This document shows positions 46,567-59,023 of a stretch of DNA of 64,000 nt, piece after piece. The notes below the pieces were generated by a model. It saw only the letters and a list, made by a program, of their open reading frames with translations. It did no database searches and was not told the DNA's origin. A program made the translations under genes and the position numbers. Source of the DNA: Aphelenchoides besseyi (Eukaryota; Nematoda; Chromadorea; Rhabditida; Aphelenchoididae); contig JAMPIQ010000001.1 of NCBI GenBank assembly GCA_024699855.1, positions 11,594,001-11,658,000 on the forward strand, in the 5' to 3' direction. Position 1 is the stretch's first letter. Each line of letters opens with the position of its first letter.

Positions 46567-47608
46567 AACTATTTCTCAATAAGTGGAACGTTCAAAGTCG
46601 AACTGCTAGAAATATGAAAACACTTTTGCTTTTAAACAAACGACCAAGTCCACATGTTGATCTCTGAAGATTAATAGTAGGAGGAGTTTTTGAATAACTG
46701 TTATTCTATCATCTTTATTCATCATCAGCGGATTAGAAACACTCAATCTAGACGCTCTCGACAATGCTTGGGATCTCAACACTCTTATTATATTCAAGAA
46801 CAAACAGTGGATTAGTGCACAGAAACATGTGGTCATGGATTCTCTTTATCTGCCACCAACAAGTGAAGAACAAAGGAAAGTGCGTGTTGATAGCCGCTTT
46901 TAACGTTGTAATTCTGAAGACCATACGATGTGATATTATGACGTCCATCTTTTGTTCCCTAATCCATGTGTCAATAAACGTAATGAAAGCAAAAACGCAA
47001 GATGTTTACAAGCTGTATGCATGACCAAATCTAAGTATTCAGAAGTTGTTTTCCGCCTATTGTAAAACTTTAAAAAAGCCATAGAACGAACAAGTTAAAA
47101 AGCTTTTTGACGCTAATTCCGATAAAATTGATTTGCGTGTGTCTGAGTGATGTCTATGCGATTAACGGGCTTCTTAATGGAATTCAGCACCTTCCGCTTT
47201 TTCGATTGCTAATTGCACCCTATGATGCTATTAGGGAGCGTTGGGTTTGCATTGAACAAGTTGAAGAACAAGAATGAACTATGAAAAGTGGAATCAGAAC
47301 AAAACAAATTTTACACAAGTTCAGACGAGAAAACTAAACTTTTCGGGCTTTCGATTGTGATCGGTATCTTTTGCTCGAGCAACATGATTGATGAGCGAGT
47401 CACAGAGCGCGAGGAACAGTACGGCGGCCTCCATTATTGTATCTCACAGTTACCTTTTCAATGCGCACCATAGAATTATACGTAAACAAAGTGCTCAATT
47501 CAATTGCGACTATTTGGAATAGAAACTCGTGCAATTGATTTCGTATTTGTTTATAAGTAACGTGATTGTTGAACTAACGGATGTTATTGAGGGTTTTCAG
47601 TTTCGATT
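46567..47608. other. Intergenic region between divergent genes
   Basis: No supported gene. One plus-strand open stretch (46715-46903, containing DALDNAWDLNTLIIFK and SLYLPPTSEEQRKVRV) reads somewhat like coding sequence but lacks an ATG and partner exons. The last few hundred bases should hold the SLC4 transporter promoter. Confidence 0.3.
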
Positions 47609-50600
47609 ATGCCTGGTCTTGATTTGCGCAAACTAAGTCTGAGAAAACGAAATCCAAGTGAACAATCGTTGTCGAGCTTAGCACGAAACGCTTCAAGTAA
47701 TCTAATCGTCTTTTCCTCATCTTATAATCTTTTAGATCATTTGTTGAACGACGTGATCAACAATCCTCAAGCACTACAAGTCGGAGCACAAATAGGTAGT
47801 ATGATGATTAGAAATGAACAATTAAACTTAGAAAAGGCCCTATTGCTAATGTTGCCAAAGTGCTCGCTGAGAATACTGATCGTTCCCTACCGCCAATCTT
47901 CTGCGAATTGTTGCAGTTACGTGGTCAAACCTTAGCCGGCGATTTGGACGAAGAGTTGGCGCCTAACTGGCGACAAATTGGACGGTATATTTTAGATCAT
48001 CTCATTTTACAACGATTACAGTTGGATTCGTTATGAACAAGCGGTTGAAGGCTCCGGAACGCGGTTCTCAAAACCCGTTTTATCGCTTCTTCAATTCTGC
48101 CCGTTGTTGCAAGTTCGAAATCTCTTGAAACGTGGTCTTGTGCTTTTGGACTACGAGTTGGAGAAGAATACGGTTGGAGAGTTGTTCGATGGCGTTATTA
48201 AAAGCTGGAACGAATGTGGAATGCTACCAGAAGAACGATCGAATTACGTCAAAATGATCCTTTCCGCTCCGAAAATGCATTTGGTTCACGGACGACTACG
48301 AACATCAAACGAACTTCACCATTCAGGTAGACGCTGAAATCACCACAAAAGATCTGCAGTTTAATTCAGTGGATCATAAAAAGATACCAGAAAACGCGAA
48401 CGGTTCAAACGACGAACAAAACGGGAACCCCGAAGATGTAAATGTGCTATAGAAACATTCTGACTATTCACTTCTTAAGGCCGACGAACATTTACTGCGA
48501 AAGCTGCCAACAGGAACGGAAAGTGCCGTTGTGATGGTTGCCAGCGAAATAAACGGCTTAGATCGTCCTTTAAGTGTGTTCATTCGCTTGCAACATCCAC
48601 AAACCTTTTATCCCGATTTGCCCGATCACGCGGTGCCTGTTCGTTTTGTTTTCGTTCTTTTGAATCCACAGGGTGAAATGGAAACACTGAAAATTGGCCG
48701 TACTGTCAGCACATTGTTGTCCGATGAAATCTTTCACATTGTTGCAAATTATGCAAACGATCGATTTACGTTGGCTGATTGCATTGAAGAGCTACTTGGT
48801 CAATCAACAATCATTCCGCCAAGTCAATGTTCACCCGAAACGACTCGCTTGCATCCTGAAGATGTTCAAATTGATCGTGAACTTTTATCCGTAAGTTCAT
48901 ATTTGACTATAAATCACAACTATGATTTCAGAAAAGACGTCAAGGATTGACAACAACGGAAACCGATAATAGTGGCTCAGAAGATGCCCATACGGTTGGA
49001 ATCGCTGTGAGTGGTCGTTTATTCGGCGGTTTAATAGATGACGTTAAGTGAGTTGAGTTTATTTGTATTCAAACCTAACAAGTTCTTAGACGAAAACTTC
49101 CGTTCTATGTAAGCGATTTTACTGATTATTTTCGTGGTCGTTTTTCTCAATCGATCTCCTCAACGATTTGCTGTCTTATCTGGAATATTACAAATGTGAT
49201 TACATTCAGGTATTTGAAGGTTGTTAATGCAATGATGACTCTTTGTAGCGCCGTAATGGAACGTTTGCTTGGCGGTGAAATAGGAGCTGTGGAAAATATT
49301 CTATGTTGTGCTATCTCCGGAATCGTGTTCGGACTCTTTGCTGGACAACCTCTGAATATTCTAAGCGCGACGGGACCAACATTACTTTTCGAAGCAATAA
49401 TCTACGACATTTGCAAGTAAGAGATCGGAAGCATTAAAATAGGAACTGAAATGCAGAACACAACAATGGGAGTTTCTTCCGTTTCGATTTTGGATGGGAA
49501 TGTGGATTTCGTTTATCCTAATGATTATTGTAGCAAAAGATTACTCTGCGTTGGTGGCTTTTATAACACGTTTCACGGAAGAGGCGTTTGCTACGTTAAT
49601 ATCGGTTGTGTTCATAATTCAAGCGTTGGAACGCGTATATGCTATTCGACGAGTAGCCCCACTTATTGAAGATCCGATTGTACGACAAAATTGAAGCTCA
49701 CTAAGCATCGTTTCTAGGAATTTTTACGAGAGCCGTATTGTCGTTGTGATTTAGCAAACAAATCAAGGCTATTAGCTCCAAATGAAATGGCTACTGAATT
49801 GGCGAAATGCCGTGAACTCGGCGGAAACCCTACCGGATTTGCTTGCCATTTCAAACCGGACATTTTTCTATTTTCAATTCTCATTTTCATTGGAACATTT
49901 GTTCTGGCAATGAAATTGCATTCCTTCAAACAGTCGCCGTTCTTCAGTTCGAGAGTAATCATCATCTTCAACAGCGTCGTTTAAATTGCATTGCAGATCC
50001 GAAACTTTGTGTCCGATTTCGGTGTTCTGATTTCTATTGTCGTCTTCACAATTCTGTCGCAATTTGTCGGACTAAAAGATATGCCTGGACTTCAGGTTCC
50101 AGATCATTTGACGCCGACAATCGAACGATCGTGGATCGTCGACTTCACGAACATTCCTCACGTTTACGTTGCGTTTTTAGCTGGAGTTCCGGCAATCTTT
50201 TATTCAGTTCTAATTGTAATGGATCAACAGATTACCGCTGTCATAGTGAATCGGAGCGACAATTTACTTAAAGCGAGTTTTTGAAAAGAACAATAATATT
50301 GACATAGTGTTTTAGAAATCGTCGGGATACCATTTGGATTTGGCTGTGGTGGCATTGCTTGTTCTGATATGTTCGTTTATGGGTTTACCATTCTTTGTCG
50401 CTGCTACGGTGTTGAGTGTTGCACATATCGACTCGTTGAAACTGCATTCCGATGTTGCAACTCTCGGTGAAGAACCATCTTTCCACGGAGTCAAGTATGA
50501 AAATGCCTGATTCGACGATTGATTTTTGTTTTCAGAGAACAACGATTGACTGTGATTATTTCACATATTCTGATTGGACTTTCACTGTTCTTTACTCGCA

Positions 50601-51040
50601 TCATTCGACTCGTTCCAATGCCCGTGTTGGCCGGTATTTTTCTTTATCTTGGAGTCATTTCGCTGTCTGGTACGCAGTTCATTCAACGACTTCTATTGCT
50701 TCTGATGCCCGTCAAATATCAACCCGAATATCGTTGGTTACGACCCGTGAAAATGCGTCGTGCTCATTTATTCACGTTCATCCAACTTCTGAGCATTTTG
50801 GCGCTGTTTGGCTTGAAATCGATGGACTCATTGAAAATCACATTCCCTCTGATGCTCGTAATCATGGTGATTCTTCGTGCGTGGCCAATTGAACGATTCT
50901 TCACTTACACCGAACTGTTGGCGTTGGACGATCGACTGCCGAGGTGGAGTGAAGTGATGAAACCATCGAAGAAGTCTCGCGACTCCGGAACCTCAATTCT
51001 CTCGCAAAATCAAGAAGAAACCGAGTTGACAAAGAGCTAA
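47609..51040 (+). CDS. SLC4-family bicarbonate/anion transporter
   Basis: About 950 residues in more than ten exons. The N-terminal cytosolic domain (about 430 residues) has the band-3-type fold (SAVVMVASEINGLDRPLSVF, VRFVFVLLNPQGE, EIFHIVANYANDRFTLADCI). The membrane domain has GRLFGGLIDDVKRKLPFY, ISGIVFGLFAGQPLNILSAT then GPTLLFEAIIY, FWMGMWISFILMII, LIVMDQQITAVIVNR and GLPFFVAATVLSVAHIDSLK. These are family hallmarks. The tail ends in an acidic cluster QEETELTKS. It should move HCO3- and/or Cl- across the plasma membrane to set pH. Exchanger versus sodium cotransporter cannot be decided here. The luminal loop has CRELGGNPTGFACH. Start 47609 follows an acceptor-like TTTTCAG eight bases upstream. 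Confidence 0.9.
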
Positions 51041-51104
51041 GATGATGCATAATAATCATAGATTTCGAACATATCACTTATATTTTTATTATTCGACTAG
51101 TTAC

Positions 51105-51110
51105 AATAAA
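51105..51110 (+). terminator. Polyadenylation signal AATAAA
   Basis: AATAAA 65 bp after the SLC4 stop. Confidence 0.5.
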
Positions 51111-51289
51111 ATACAATCTACACTCATTCCGACAGTTGCTCTTTTGGACTTGAAGTCGTTTGCACAGCAGATAGATTGCCGGATGTTTCGTCCAATGAAA
51201 CGCTACTGTTATTCAAATTCAAAGAATTGAATTCAATCTGCAATCAAGGTTACAAATTAAAAGTCCTGGTGGTTAGTTTACCACTAAAG

Positions 51290-51533
51290 TATCTTCATCT
51301 GCAGATATGCACTTTGGGTCATCACGACAGTTGTCATTATTCCCGCGTTTTACCTAATCCTTTCGCGAATAGTTTTTTGCCAAGTTTTCTGGCCATAGAT
51401 GTGTTGGATTCACGCAATTGCAAGTATTACACAAATGGCTGCCATGTATATACCTAGTGAAACAGTCTACGCCATGCAAAAGCATTGGTATGAATCGTCC
51501 GACAAGCATAGTTGTGTTTTTCCTAAACTACTT
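51290..51533 (+). CDS. Possible membrane-protein exons or remnant
   Basis: A TM-like stretch (YALWVITTVVIIPAFYLILS) follows a CTGCAG acceptor near 51304. After an in-frame TAG at about 51399 the same frame continues as MCWIHAIASITQMAAMYIPS, then HSCVFPKLL to a stop at 51533. Either a tiny intron hides the TAG or this is a receptor-like remnant. No start exon was found that joins in frame. The end overlaps by about 10 bp the 3' end of the opposite-strand gene. Confidence 0.25.
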
Positions 51534-52296
51534 TGAGTAAGAATTTAATAGCTGAAAGTTCTTGCCTGTCTTTTGTGTAGTTAATACTTTGACGATCTTT
51601 GTGATGACCAAAACATGTGCCTTTCAATTCCACAATCTTTTTAGCTATCACAAATAAACGGTTTAATACCTCGTGGTCCAAAAATAGGTTGTTATTGGAG
51701 TCGCTGGTTGTTTGCTGATTTTGCACTTTGTTTTGCCAAACGTAACGGATAAACGTTTGTTGCAGAGCAGTCATTTCTTGGAAAACTTTGCTCTTATCTC
51801 CACCTAAACAAACGGGTTTTAGGAATACAATGGTTGCTGGCTTTTCAGGAGAAATCAGAAGCATGTCAAGTCAAATTTTTGTACTATGAAGATGTTGGTA
51901 CTAACTTACGAGTTTGCATTGCTGGTCTTACAAATTCCTTAAAATACTGAATGCGCTGTTCTCGACCATTCTCATCTACAGTGAAAAGTGGTAGAGCACG
52001 AGGTTTTGAAGACGGCTCATACTCGGAAAGTACTACCTTTAAGCGTTGGATCTCAATGTCTTTTTCTTCAATTAATTGGATTCTGTAAAGTCAAAAGTTT
52101 TAAACAAAGCAGAGTAATTACAGTTCTGATCTACTGAGATCTTCATAATTTTTGTTCATCGAGTCATTCCCAGTACTGTTGAAACCTGATAAAACAATTA
52201 GTACGTATTGAAGCATAAAGTAATCTCACCGCTTGGTCCCGCTGTGTCACTGAGACTTGAAAGTGAACGGTTGTCGACATTGTTACGTTGACTCAT
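51523..52296 (-). CDS. Coiled-coil protein of unknown function
   Basis: Exons join to about 200 residues. ATG 52296 gives MSQRNNVDNRSLSSLSDTAG, a polar Ser-rich start. A coiled-coil-like segment follows (LIQLIEEKDIEIQRLKVVLS), then ALPLFTVDENGREQRIQYFK, FVRPAMQTR, FQEMTALQQTFIRYVWQN and a final helical LNRLFVIAKKIVELKG, ending AIKFLLKVV. No family recognised; no signal peptide or membrane helix. It converges on the SLC4 gene. Confidence 0.5.
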
Positions 52297-52857
52297 TTTT
52301 CAGTACTCCAAAAGAAGCTAGAATCATTACATGCTTTTAAGTCTTATAACGATGTACATATGATGTTTGCGTAAGATCAATGAATGTTATAGTTTATGTT
52401 CTAAACATTTGTATGTCAATACAAGGTAAATTGAACGGTGTGACAAGTATTTAGTAAGAAAATCTCATTATTTAAATACGATAGAAACGTTGACCAAATG
52501 GCTCTTATTACCTGAGTAAACGATAAAACAACAATAGATCGGACTTCTTAAAACTGTTCAACAATTAAATTCTTAACGTCAAATTATCGATTGAACAAAG
52601 TCGTAAAGCGTCATTTCGAAAACAAGATCCGGGTTTGCCCGTTGCTCAATGGATGTCGTAACAAGTCGACGGACGGAGAAAAATGATTTAGGCCAATTGA
52701 CAGAAATCGTGCATAATGAGCAATGAGCTCGATCTGTAAGTGTATCAAGTGTTTCTTAATCGTAGAGTGTTCTTTTTAGTGATTACTTTTGTTAAACATA
52801 AGTAGTCAATAATAGAATGAATTGGTGACAACTGCGACTAACATTGTCAACCATCAT
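52297..52857. other. Intergenic region
   Basis: Between the coiled-coil gene start and the CUB gene stop. Nothing recognised; it probably contains the promoter of the coiled-coil gene and the 3' end of the CUB gene. Confidence 0.3.
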
Positions 52858-55708
52858 TCATTGCGTAATACATTTTACTTTATTTAGTTTATGAACAAGT
52901 GATAGTAAAGATAGCGTGCATTGCTTTACAAGTTCATCACACTTCTTCCGACAGTTGTTCTCGACTGTTCCACACCGCAAAGCCTTGTGTTTGATTTGTA
53001 TCGCTGTTGAATGGAAGCCACGTTTGTCTGGGCATAACACTGAAATTGAAATGTCGCTCATTCGAATCGAATTTTCGTTTAACTTTCTGATGTTGAAATT
53101 GTTTCGAACAGTTGAAATCAAATCGTATCGACGAACAGCATACACCACACAACAAACTAATCCAATGATACTTCCAAATTCAACGATTTCTCGAAGAATA
53201 TAGCCCAGTCCAAACGCTTCATATTGTCCTTCAGGTCTTTCTGAAATGTGAGCAATTTGTTACAAGATCACAATAAGTTTTTTTTACCGGCATGATAGTA
53301 AAATTGATACCCTTCAGTTTGAATTGATGCATCAGTCGAAAACATTACAGTCATTGAGTTGCCCGTACTTTTGATTAAGCTTTCCAATTCGGTAACACCT
53401 GTCAACAGTTCGATACGCGAACTTTGCCAAGTTGGACCATCGTAAAAACTACTGAAATGTTTTTAACTAAGAAGTCCAGATTCAATTAACTTGCAGAGTA
53501 TCCATGTTATGTTCCAGACTAAGCAACGTTACATTGACTGCGATTGTTTCGCCTTCAGATGCTTGAATAACATACGTGCAATTCATGTCGTTGCAGTATC
53601 TAAAATGAGCACTTTAACAACTACAAAAGACAACAATTTACGGTAACGGGAATTCCGGGCTTTGATTCAACTTCCACGTGTCATCGGCATTCAAATTCAG
53701 ATTTCCACAATTGCAACCTAAACAAAAGTTTAAAGAGACTGCTTGCAAAGCGAACCTTCAAGCCACTTGTAGTCGACTTTGAGTTGTCGATTAAAACTGA
53801 GATTTGAGCTAAACGAATCGCCATGATGATACCACAATGTTACCGGGAAATGATCGGGCATTACGATTACACGACTCGCAGTGGTGTTGCCATAAGTTGG
53901 CATAAGCGCGCTGTTTATTCTAAACTTTGGAATTACATATCGCAACGGAAAACAACCTAACCGATCGATTTCCATTATGTGAGTATTATCGCCTTCTTGA
54001 TAGACTTCAACAAACTCATCGCTGTCACCAAGCACCACAGATATGTTAAGAATAAGCCGAACAGCTTGAAACTAAAAACTAAAAGTACCAACCATATTTG
54101 ATTGTACTTACAGAAGTAGGGACATTAATCTTCCAAAAGCAATCCATTGGACAATGAGGTAGTAGATTGAACGAAAACGTATCCGAACTTTTCGTTGCGT
54201 AAATAGAATTTTCAAGCGATGGACAACGACATTCTAGAAGAACATAACAATTTTAGCATTTGACATCCTTTTACCTCTTCCTCTGATAATAACTTTTGCC
54301 GTAAGGTTGTAGCCGTTTTGCACGACTGTAGGATCGGTTGTAAAGTTAATTGCCACATCATGTGTGTCAAATGTAAAACTAAACAAGGTGTAATATTCGA
54401 GTCATGAATGCAACGAACGTTTCGATTTTGCGAGTAGAACTATCGTCATAGGGTGTGAGACTAAAGTTTGCGAAATGAAGGCCAACTGATAACTAAACCA
54501 ACACTTTTAAAATCCGATTTTGAGCGTACAATCCAAAGAAGTCGTGCATAGCTTCCACATCCAATGTCCAGAATTTCAATTGAATAACAGCATCGGCTTT
54601 GGTTGTTGCAACAACAACTAAGGGATCAGCAAGAATTCTCGTTCGACAATTAAGTTTGTTGCAGTAAAGTCCAGGGAAATTCGGAGACGTCAACAATCGG
54701 CCAGTTGTATTGACCGTGAACTCAGAAATTCCACAATCACACGCTTAAACTTCTTCATGATTCTCAGCAATTGTTCGACTTACGACTGACGGTTTTGTAG
54801 AAAACAACTTCGAAATTTGTTTCACGCTTTGGTGGCCTAATATGCACGATCATAAACAACACTTTTTCTCCGGTAATCACTGATTGAGGGGTGTGAGTCA
54901 AAGTTAAACCGCTGAATCTAATCAAACCTCTTATGACAAATTGAACATCTAAACTTACTGTTTGATGGGTGTACGTGCGGAGTCGTATTCGGAATCAAAG
55001 ATCTCAACCATAATGTTTTCGCCGATATCGACAATCAGCAACTCCACAACACCGTCTTTCTGCGCGGTTGTAATGTAAAATGGACATGAGATTTGACTTG
55101 GAATCGGAGTATCGGAAGGAAATGAAGGTAATTTCGAATGTGTATCAAAAGCTTCGGCATAAATCTGTGGACACACGAAACGACCGGGAGTCGGTTGATA
55201 ACGTTGAAACGTGAGACGAAACCCCGAGTAGTTGTTGTCGGTACTGTCGCTCAAAAAGCGAATCTGAAATCCACCACTAATTTGCGAGTAGAATTCGGTC
55301 ATGTAGTTGGAGTGACCCGACAACCTTAAATGACAATCGAGTTATACGAATGCTGTTTAAACCGACACTGCTTGTTTTACGGTTTTAAGTTCACTGCCAA
55401 CGTAGAAAACTTGATGTATTTCAAGCACATCGTAGGTGGGTTCTGTAGATAGAAACTCAATTTCAATCGAAACTGCCCAATCCGATCGTGCATTTATCAA
55501 CCAACGGCAGTTTAGATTGTCTATCTAACTGATGATTGAGTGTTCTGCATTCGAACATACCTGCGTATTTGGTTGGAAAGCCTGGAGATTTGATTTGGTA
55601 AGTCATGACATCGGACGAGTAATACGGAGTGTCGTCGCATTGTAGTCGACTGTGTCCGTAAACATACGGTGATTGTAGTAGAATGAAAAGAACGAACGGT
55701 GTCCACAT
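52858..55708 (-). CDS. Multi-CUB single-pass membrane protein
   Basis: ATG 55708 gives a signal peptide (MWTPFVLFILLQSPYVYG). I count five CUB-like domains in order. Landmarks are IKSPGFPTKYAG with NYSGFRLTFQ; CPFYITT with FEVVFYKT; CDCGISEF with LLTSPNFPGLYCNKLNC; CRCPSLENS with FSFNLLPHCPMDC; and CNCGNLNLN with SPEFPLPYCNDMNC and TEGYQFYY. A single membrane helix (IVEFGSIIGLVCCVVYAV) follows, then a basic Cys-containing cytosolic tail of about 80 residues. The total is about 800 residues. No protease or other catalytic domain is seen, so it is a type I adhesion or co-receptor-like protein. Most of the roughly ten introns are 40-60 bp. Confidence 0.82.
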
Positions 55709-56042
55709 TTCTCAATCAAAACAATTCAAATGAGATCTACAAACAAAAACGAGCAATCGAGAATGTTTATGTCCGAACTTGTGGGCCGCAATTCAAACTT
55801 TGTTTATTTTCGGCGATTGTCAATCAGAAACCAAAACACTTTCATTCAACGATCTTGATCAACATGCGCAGAAGACTTGGTGTTTACAATAAGCTAATTA
55901 TCATAAATCTTCGGGATTACAAATCAGTTGACGTTTATTTTGCAAACCAAGCTACTCATCTCTCTCTATACAAATCATCGGCTGCGGAAACCCGTTGTGG
56001 TGTGCATAAAACATGAAGCAAAGTGAGATCTCGAAAAAGAAT

Positions 56043-58202
56043 CTACGGCGACACTGGACGTGGTCGTTTGCGTCCCAGAGATTGAACGTTAAGCGAGTTT
56101 TCGGGTTTAGCAGAAAGACAACCAGTGGGTCCATTCAACTGCTCCAATAGAATACGACCATAGTCGGTCTTGGACAGAACAGAAAGTAGATCGATAGGTG
56201 TAAACTGAAAGTAGACAGTTAAGAAGAATCGAGAATTCGAATCTTACTTCTTCAGAACTTGCATTCATTTTATCCAATGGATCGCTGGTTTTGTCGACGG
56301 CAAACGAAGATGATTGGAACAACGTGGAACTTAAACCAAACTTCCCACTGGTGACATCGGCTTCGTCGGCTTCAACTGGCTGAGATCGTTCCAAGAACGC
56401 AGCGGCACTACGCAACGCTTCTGTCCAGTTGTCGTTGTTTGGTTTCTGTAAAGAAATCGTCGTCAATTGATTTCATTGACATCCTCACCGGAGTTGTCAA
56501 CTCGTTCAACAGTCCGGCTAATCCGTTGGTTGGTGGACTGCCACTTCGCGTCGAACACGGAGTTCGATTCTCCGAAGGCTCACTGCCGACCGCTCGTTCA
56601 TTCTGATCGACGGAAATGCGTCGGTGGACGAGTTCGAATTTGGACAAATTCTCCACACAAACCGACTCGAAATTCTCTTCGATGTCCACGAACTCTCCGA
56701 AGTCCCGATCGAAAGCGCGAAGCACAAGCCGCGTTTCTTCGCCATCCAGTTGCCATTTGTTGAGCAGCGTCAAAAAAAGCGTTTGAACGGTCGCAAACGA
56801 GTGCAACGTCAATTTGGTTTGTTTCACGTCGACGTTGTGCCAACTATCGTTCACGGTTCGGAAGCGTACAAAGACGCTGACCGTTGAAGCCGACGACAAT
56901 GATTCGGAGGCGCAGGACGAGGACGCGGAGCGTTCTAAAAAGTTTGCGTGAATTTTGTAAAATTTCTGACGAGATCATTTTTGTCGAACGGAATCGCCGC
57001 GGGGCGTAAACGTGCGCTCGTAAGGAGCTCGTTGTTGTGTCATCGAAATCCGGTCGTGGTTGGCCGCTTCATTCGCCGTACGTTTTTTGTTGTTTTGACG
57101 CTAAAGTGTGACCGTCGAAGCGTTTTCGTGTCTTCGATTAGTCGCGTTTTTCTGTTGCGTGAATCGCGCTCTGAAGACGATCGGAGACGAGTGCAGTCAC
57201 GCTTTTTAGTGAGAAAAAGAACGGAGTTAGAAGTGCTCGCGCAATTCACCTTCAACCGGTCGTCTCCACTGGAAACCAATCAGACGCTGCAAAAAAACCC
57301 AAACGATTGCGCGATTTCCGATTCAAAAAAAGCCGAAAAGATGACAAACCACGCAACGAAAAGAAACGAGTTTAAAGCGCGAACGCAGGTGCTTCTTTTC
57401 GTCTGATAAATTCGATCCCAAGAAACTGGACGGCAACTCACCTTTTGATTGAGATTCTTCAGCCGCTTCACAAGTCAACAGAGTGGTTGACACGTGAGTT
57501 GAGGGCGAAATCAACGGTGACGGGCTTCTCACGTGAATCGGCTCCAACGAATCGGAACGAGCGAGAAGTTCGGCAACCGATGTGTTACGAGGAGTTGGAG
57601 TCGAGTGTTGTTGGAAACTTCGAAGCAACGTTGAAAAGGCCGATTCGTGAACGGCGGCGTTCTGTTGAATCAAATCGGACTGCCAATTCGACTCTCGACG
57701 TCGTTTCTGATAAGCTCTACGCGACTTCAGCGAATTGTTCAAGTAACCACCGCCATTTTTGTCGCAAAAAACATTCTAAACAAAAGCTCTTTGTTGACAT
57801 CAGATGTCGGTTTCTACTTACAACGCCAATATCCGCTTTCGTATACAACAAAACCGCAGCAACAAAGTCGCGTCTGTATCTCGCCAACTCCATTTGCCTG
57901 CAAAACACTCAAGTTGATGCAATCGTCCAAGAACTTACTTTCTGTTTATACAAAATTTGCAAAGAGCCGAAATGAACGATCGTCGAAATTTTTCGTTGAA
58001 CTCGTCACGACTTCGCAATCTCAACCACGTTTCGTAAGTCTCCGGATTCTCTTCTTGAAGCTCAGTCATAAACTCGGCCTATAACTCGATCTCATAATTT
58101 GGCCAAAGAATGTAGACAAACCGCATCTCGACTGGGACCATGAATCGAGTCGTTGATGAACGTATGATGCGCCAGGTTTGAGCCGAGAGAAAACTCGTTC
58201 AT
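56043..58202 (-). CDS. Unrecognised protein, probably nuclear, with a long central intron
   Basis: The 3' half (56937-56043) encodes a globular beta-grasp-like segment (STVSVFVRFRTVNDSWHNVD, RLVLRAFDRDFGEFVDIEEN), then Ser/Pro-rich sequence and a basic end GRKRPRPVSP. The 5' half (58202-57442) encodes MNEFSLGSNLAHHTF, RSRDEFNEKFRRSFISALCK, ELARYRRDFVAAVLLYTKAD, a strongly basic SLKSRRAYQKRRRESNWQSD and Ser/Thr-rich sequence. The halves join in phase across a 500-bp intron (GTGAGT to TTTTTAG), which is why I treat them as one gene. Two separate genes remain possible. I recognise neither part; basic clusters hint at nuclear location. Confidence 0.5.
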
Positions 58203-58617
58203 TTTCCGTACGGTCTTTGAATTAAACGACAATCCGAAGATCAGAACGTCAAATGCGTGTTCTCAGAATACGATTGGATTCACTCAAAACGACAACCAAA
58301 GAAGCCGTTTAAGGTGGTCGCGGTCTCGGAAGCTGATCGTTAGGAAGCCGCCCGGTGTGAAGCGAAAAAACTCGAAGACGAAGAAGTGAAGTTATCCCTT
58401 TTCGTCTTCTGCACATCCCGCCTCCATTCGCCTCGCCCCTTTCAAGGACGTCTTTGCTCACAAATCTTGCAAAACAATTTGCAGCGAACATCCGCAGACT
58501 CATCAGAAACGGATGCGGACGAATGAAACGAACTTATCAGTGGAACCTCAAAATAAATGACACACAGTTCCAAGTACTTAAAGGTTTCTTTATATTTAAC
58601 GCAACAAAATACAAGTG
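58203..58617. other. Intergenic gap
   Basis: About 415 bp between the unrecognised gene and the saposin-like gene. No feature recognised. Confidence 0.3.
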
Positions 58618-58951
58618 TCAACAAAATCCGACCCCCTTACAAACGCCTTCGCTATCCAATGCAAAGGTCTTGGCAACTTCAGCAGCAACCAATGGGAAAT
58701 GTTTGACGTCGAAGAGTGTGGAGCAGACTTCTTGTTCTTCGTCGGCTATTTCACTGCAAGAACCCAGGATCTGTTGGTTTATTTGATGCTAAACGAGAGA
58801 AATCGAGTGAATGCGATCACGAGCTTACTTTCAGTTTCGTGTCGTTAAGCAGGTCGTTTTCGACTATTCCAATGATCGATTTGCACAGTTCACATTGTAG
58901 ATTGGCATCAACTAAAACAACCAAGAAGCAAAACAAAACAAAAGTCCGCAT
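58618..58951 (-). CDS. Saposin-like (SPP/caenopore-type) secreted protein
   Basis: Two exons, 58829-58951 and 58618-58770, give 276 nt (91 residues). The signal peptide is MRTFVLFCFLVVLVDA. The mature chain holds a single saposin B domain with six cysteines in the right order: QCELCKSIIG (C-x2-C), LGSCSEIA, EVCSTLF, and the closing GVCKGVGFC (C-x4-C). Such nematode proteins bind lipid and can permeabilise membranes, typically in gut antimicrobial defence or digestion; that role is by family. It was missed by simple ORF length because of the intron. The kinase stop lies 73 bp upstream on the same strand. Confidence 0.82.
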
Positions 58952-59023
58952 TTTATTTCAAAGGCAACGGAAACAAACTGAAAATTTCTCTTTTCTCTTG
59001 GTGCTGATAAGAATAAACGGCGA

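Noticed and set aside
46715..46903. Plus-strand coding-like stretch with LNTLIIFKNKQW and LPPTSEEQRK
   Set aside because: No ATG in frame before it, no clear acceptor and no partner exons; kept only as a note in the intergenic entry.
56408..58084. Many overlapping frames on both strands in the GC-richer region
   Set aside because: Stop-poor because of composition. Only the minus-strand set that joins in phase with canonical introns was kept.
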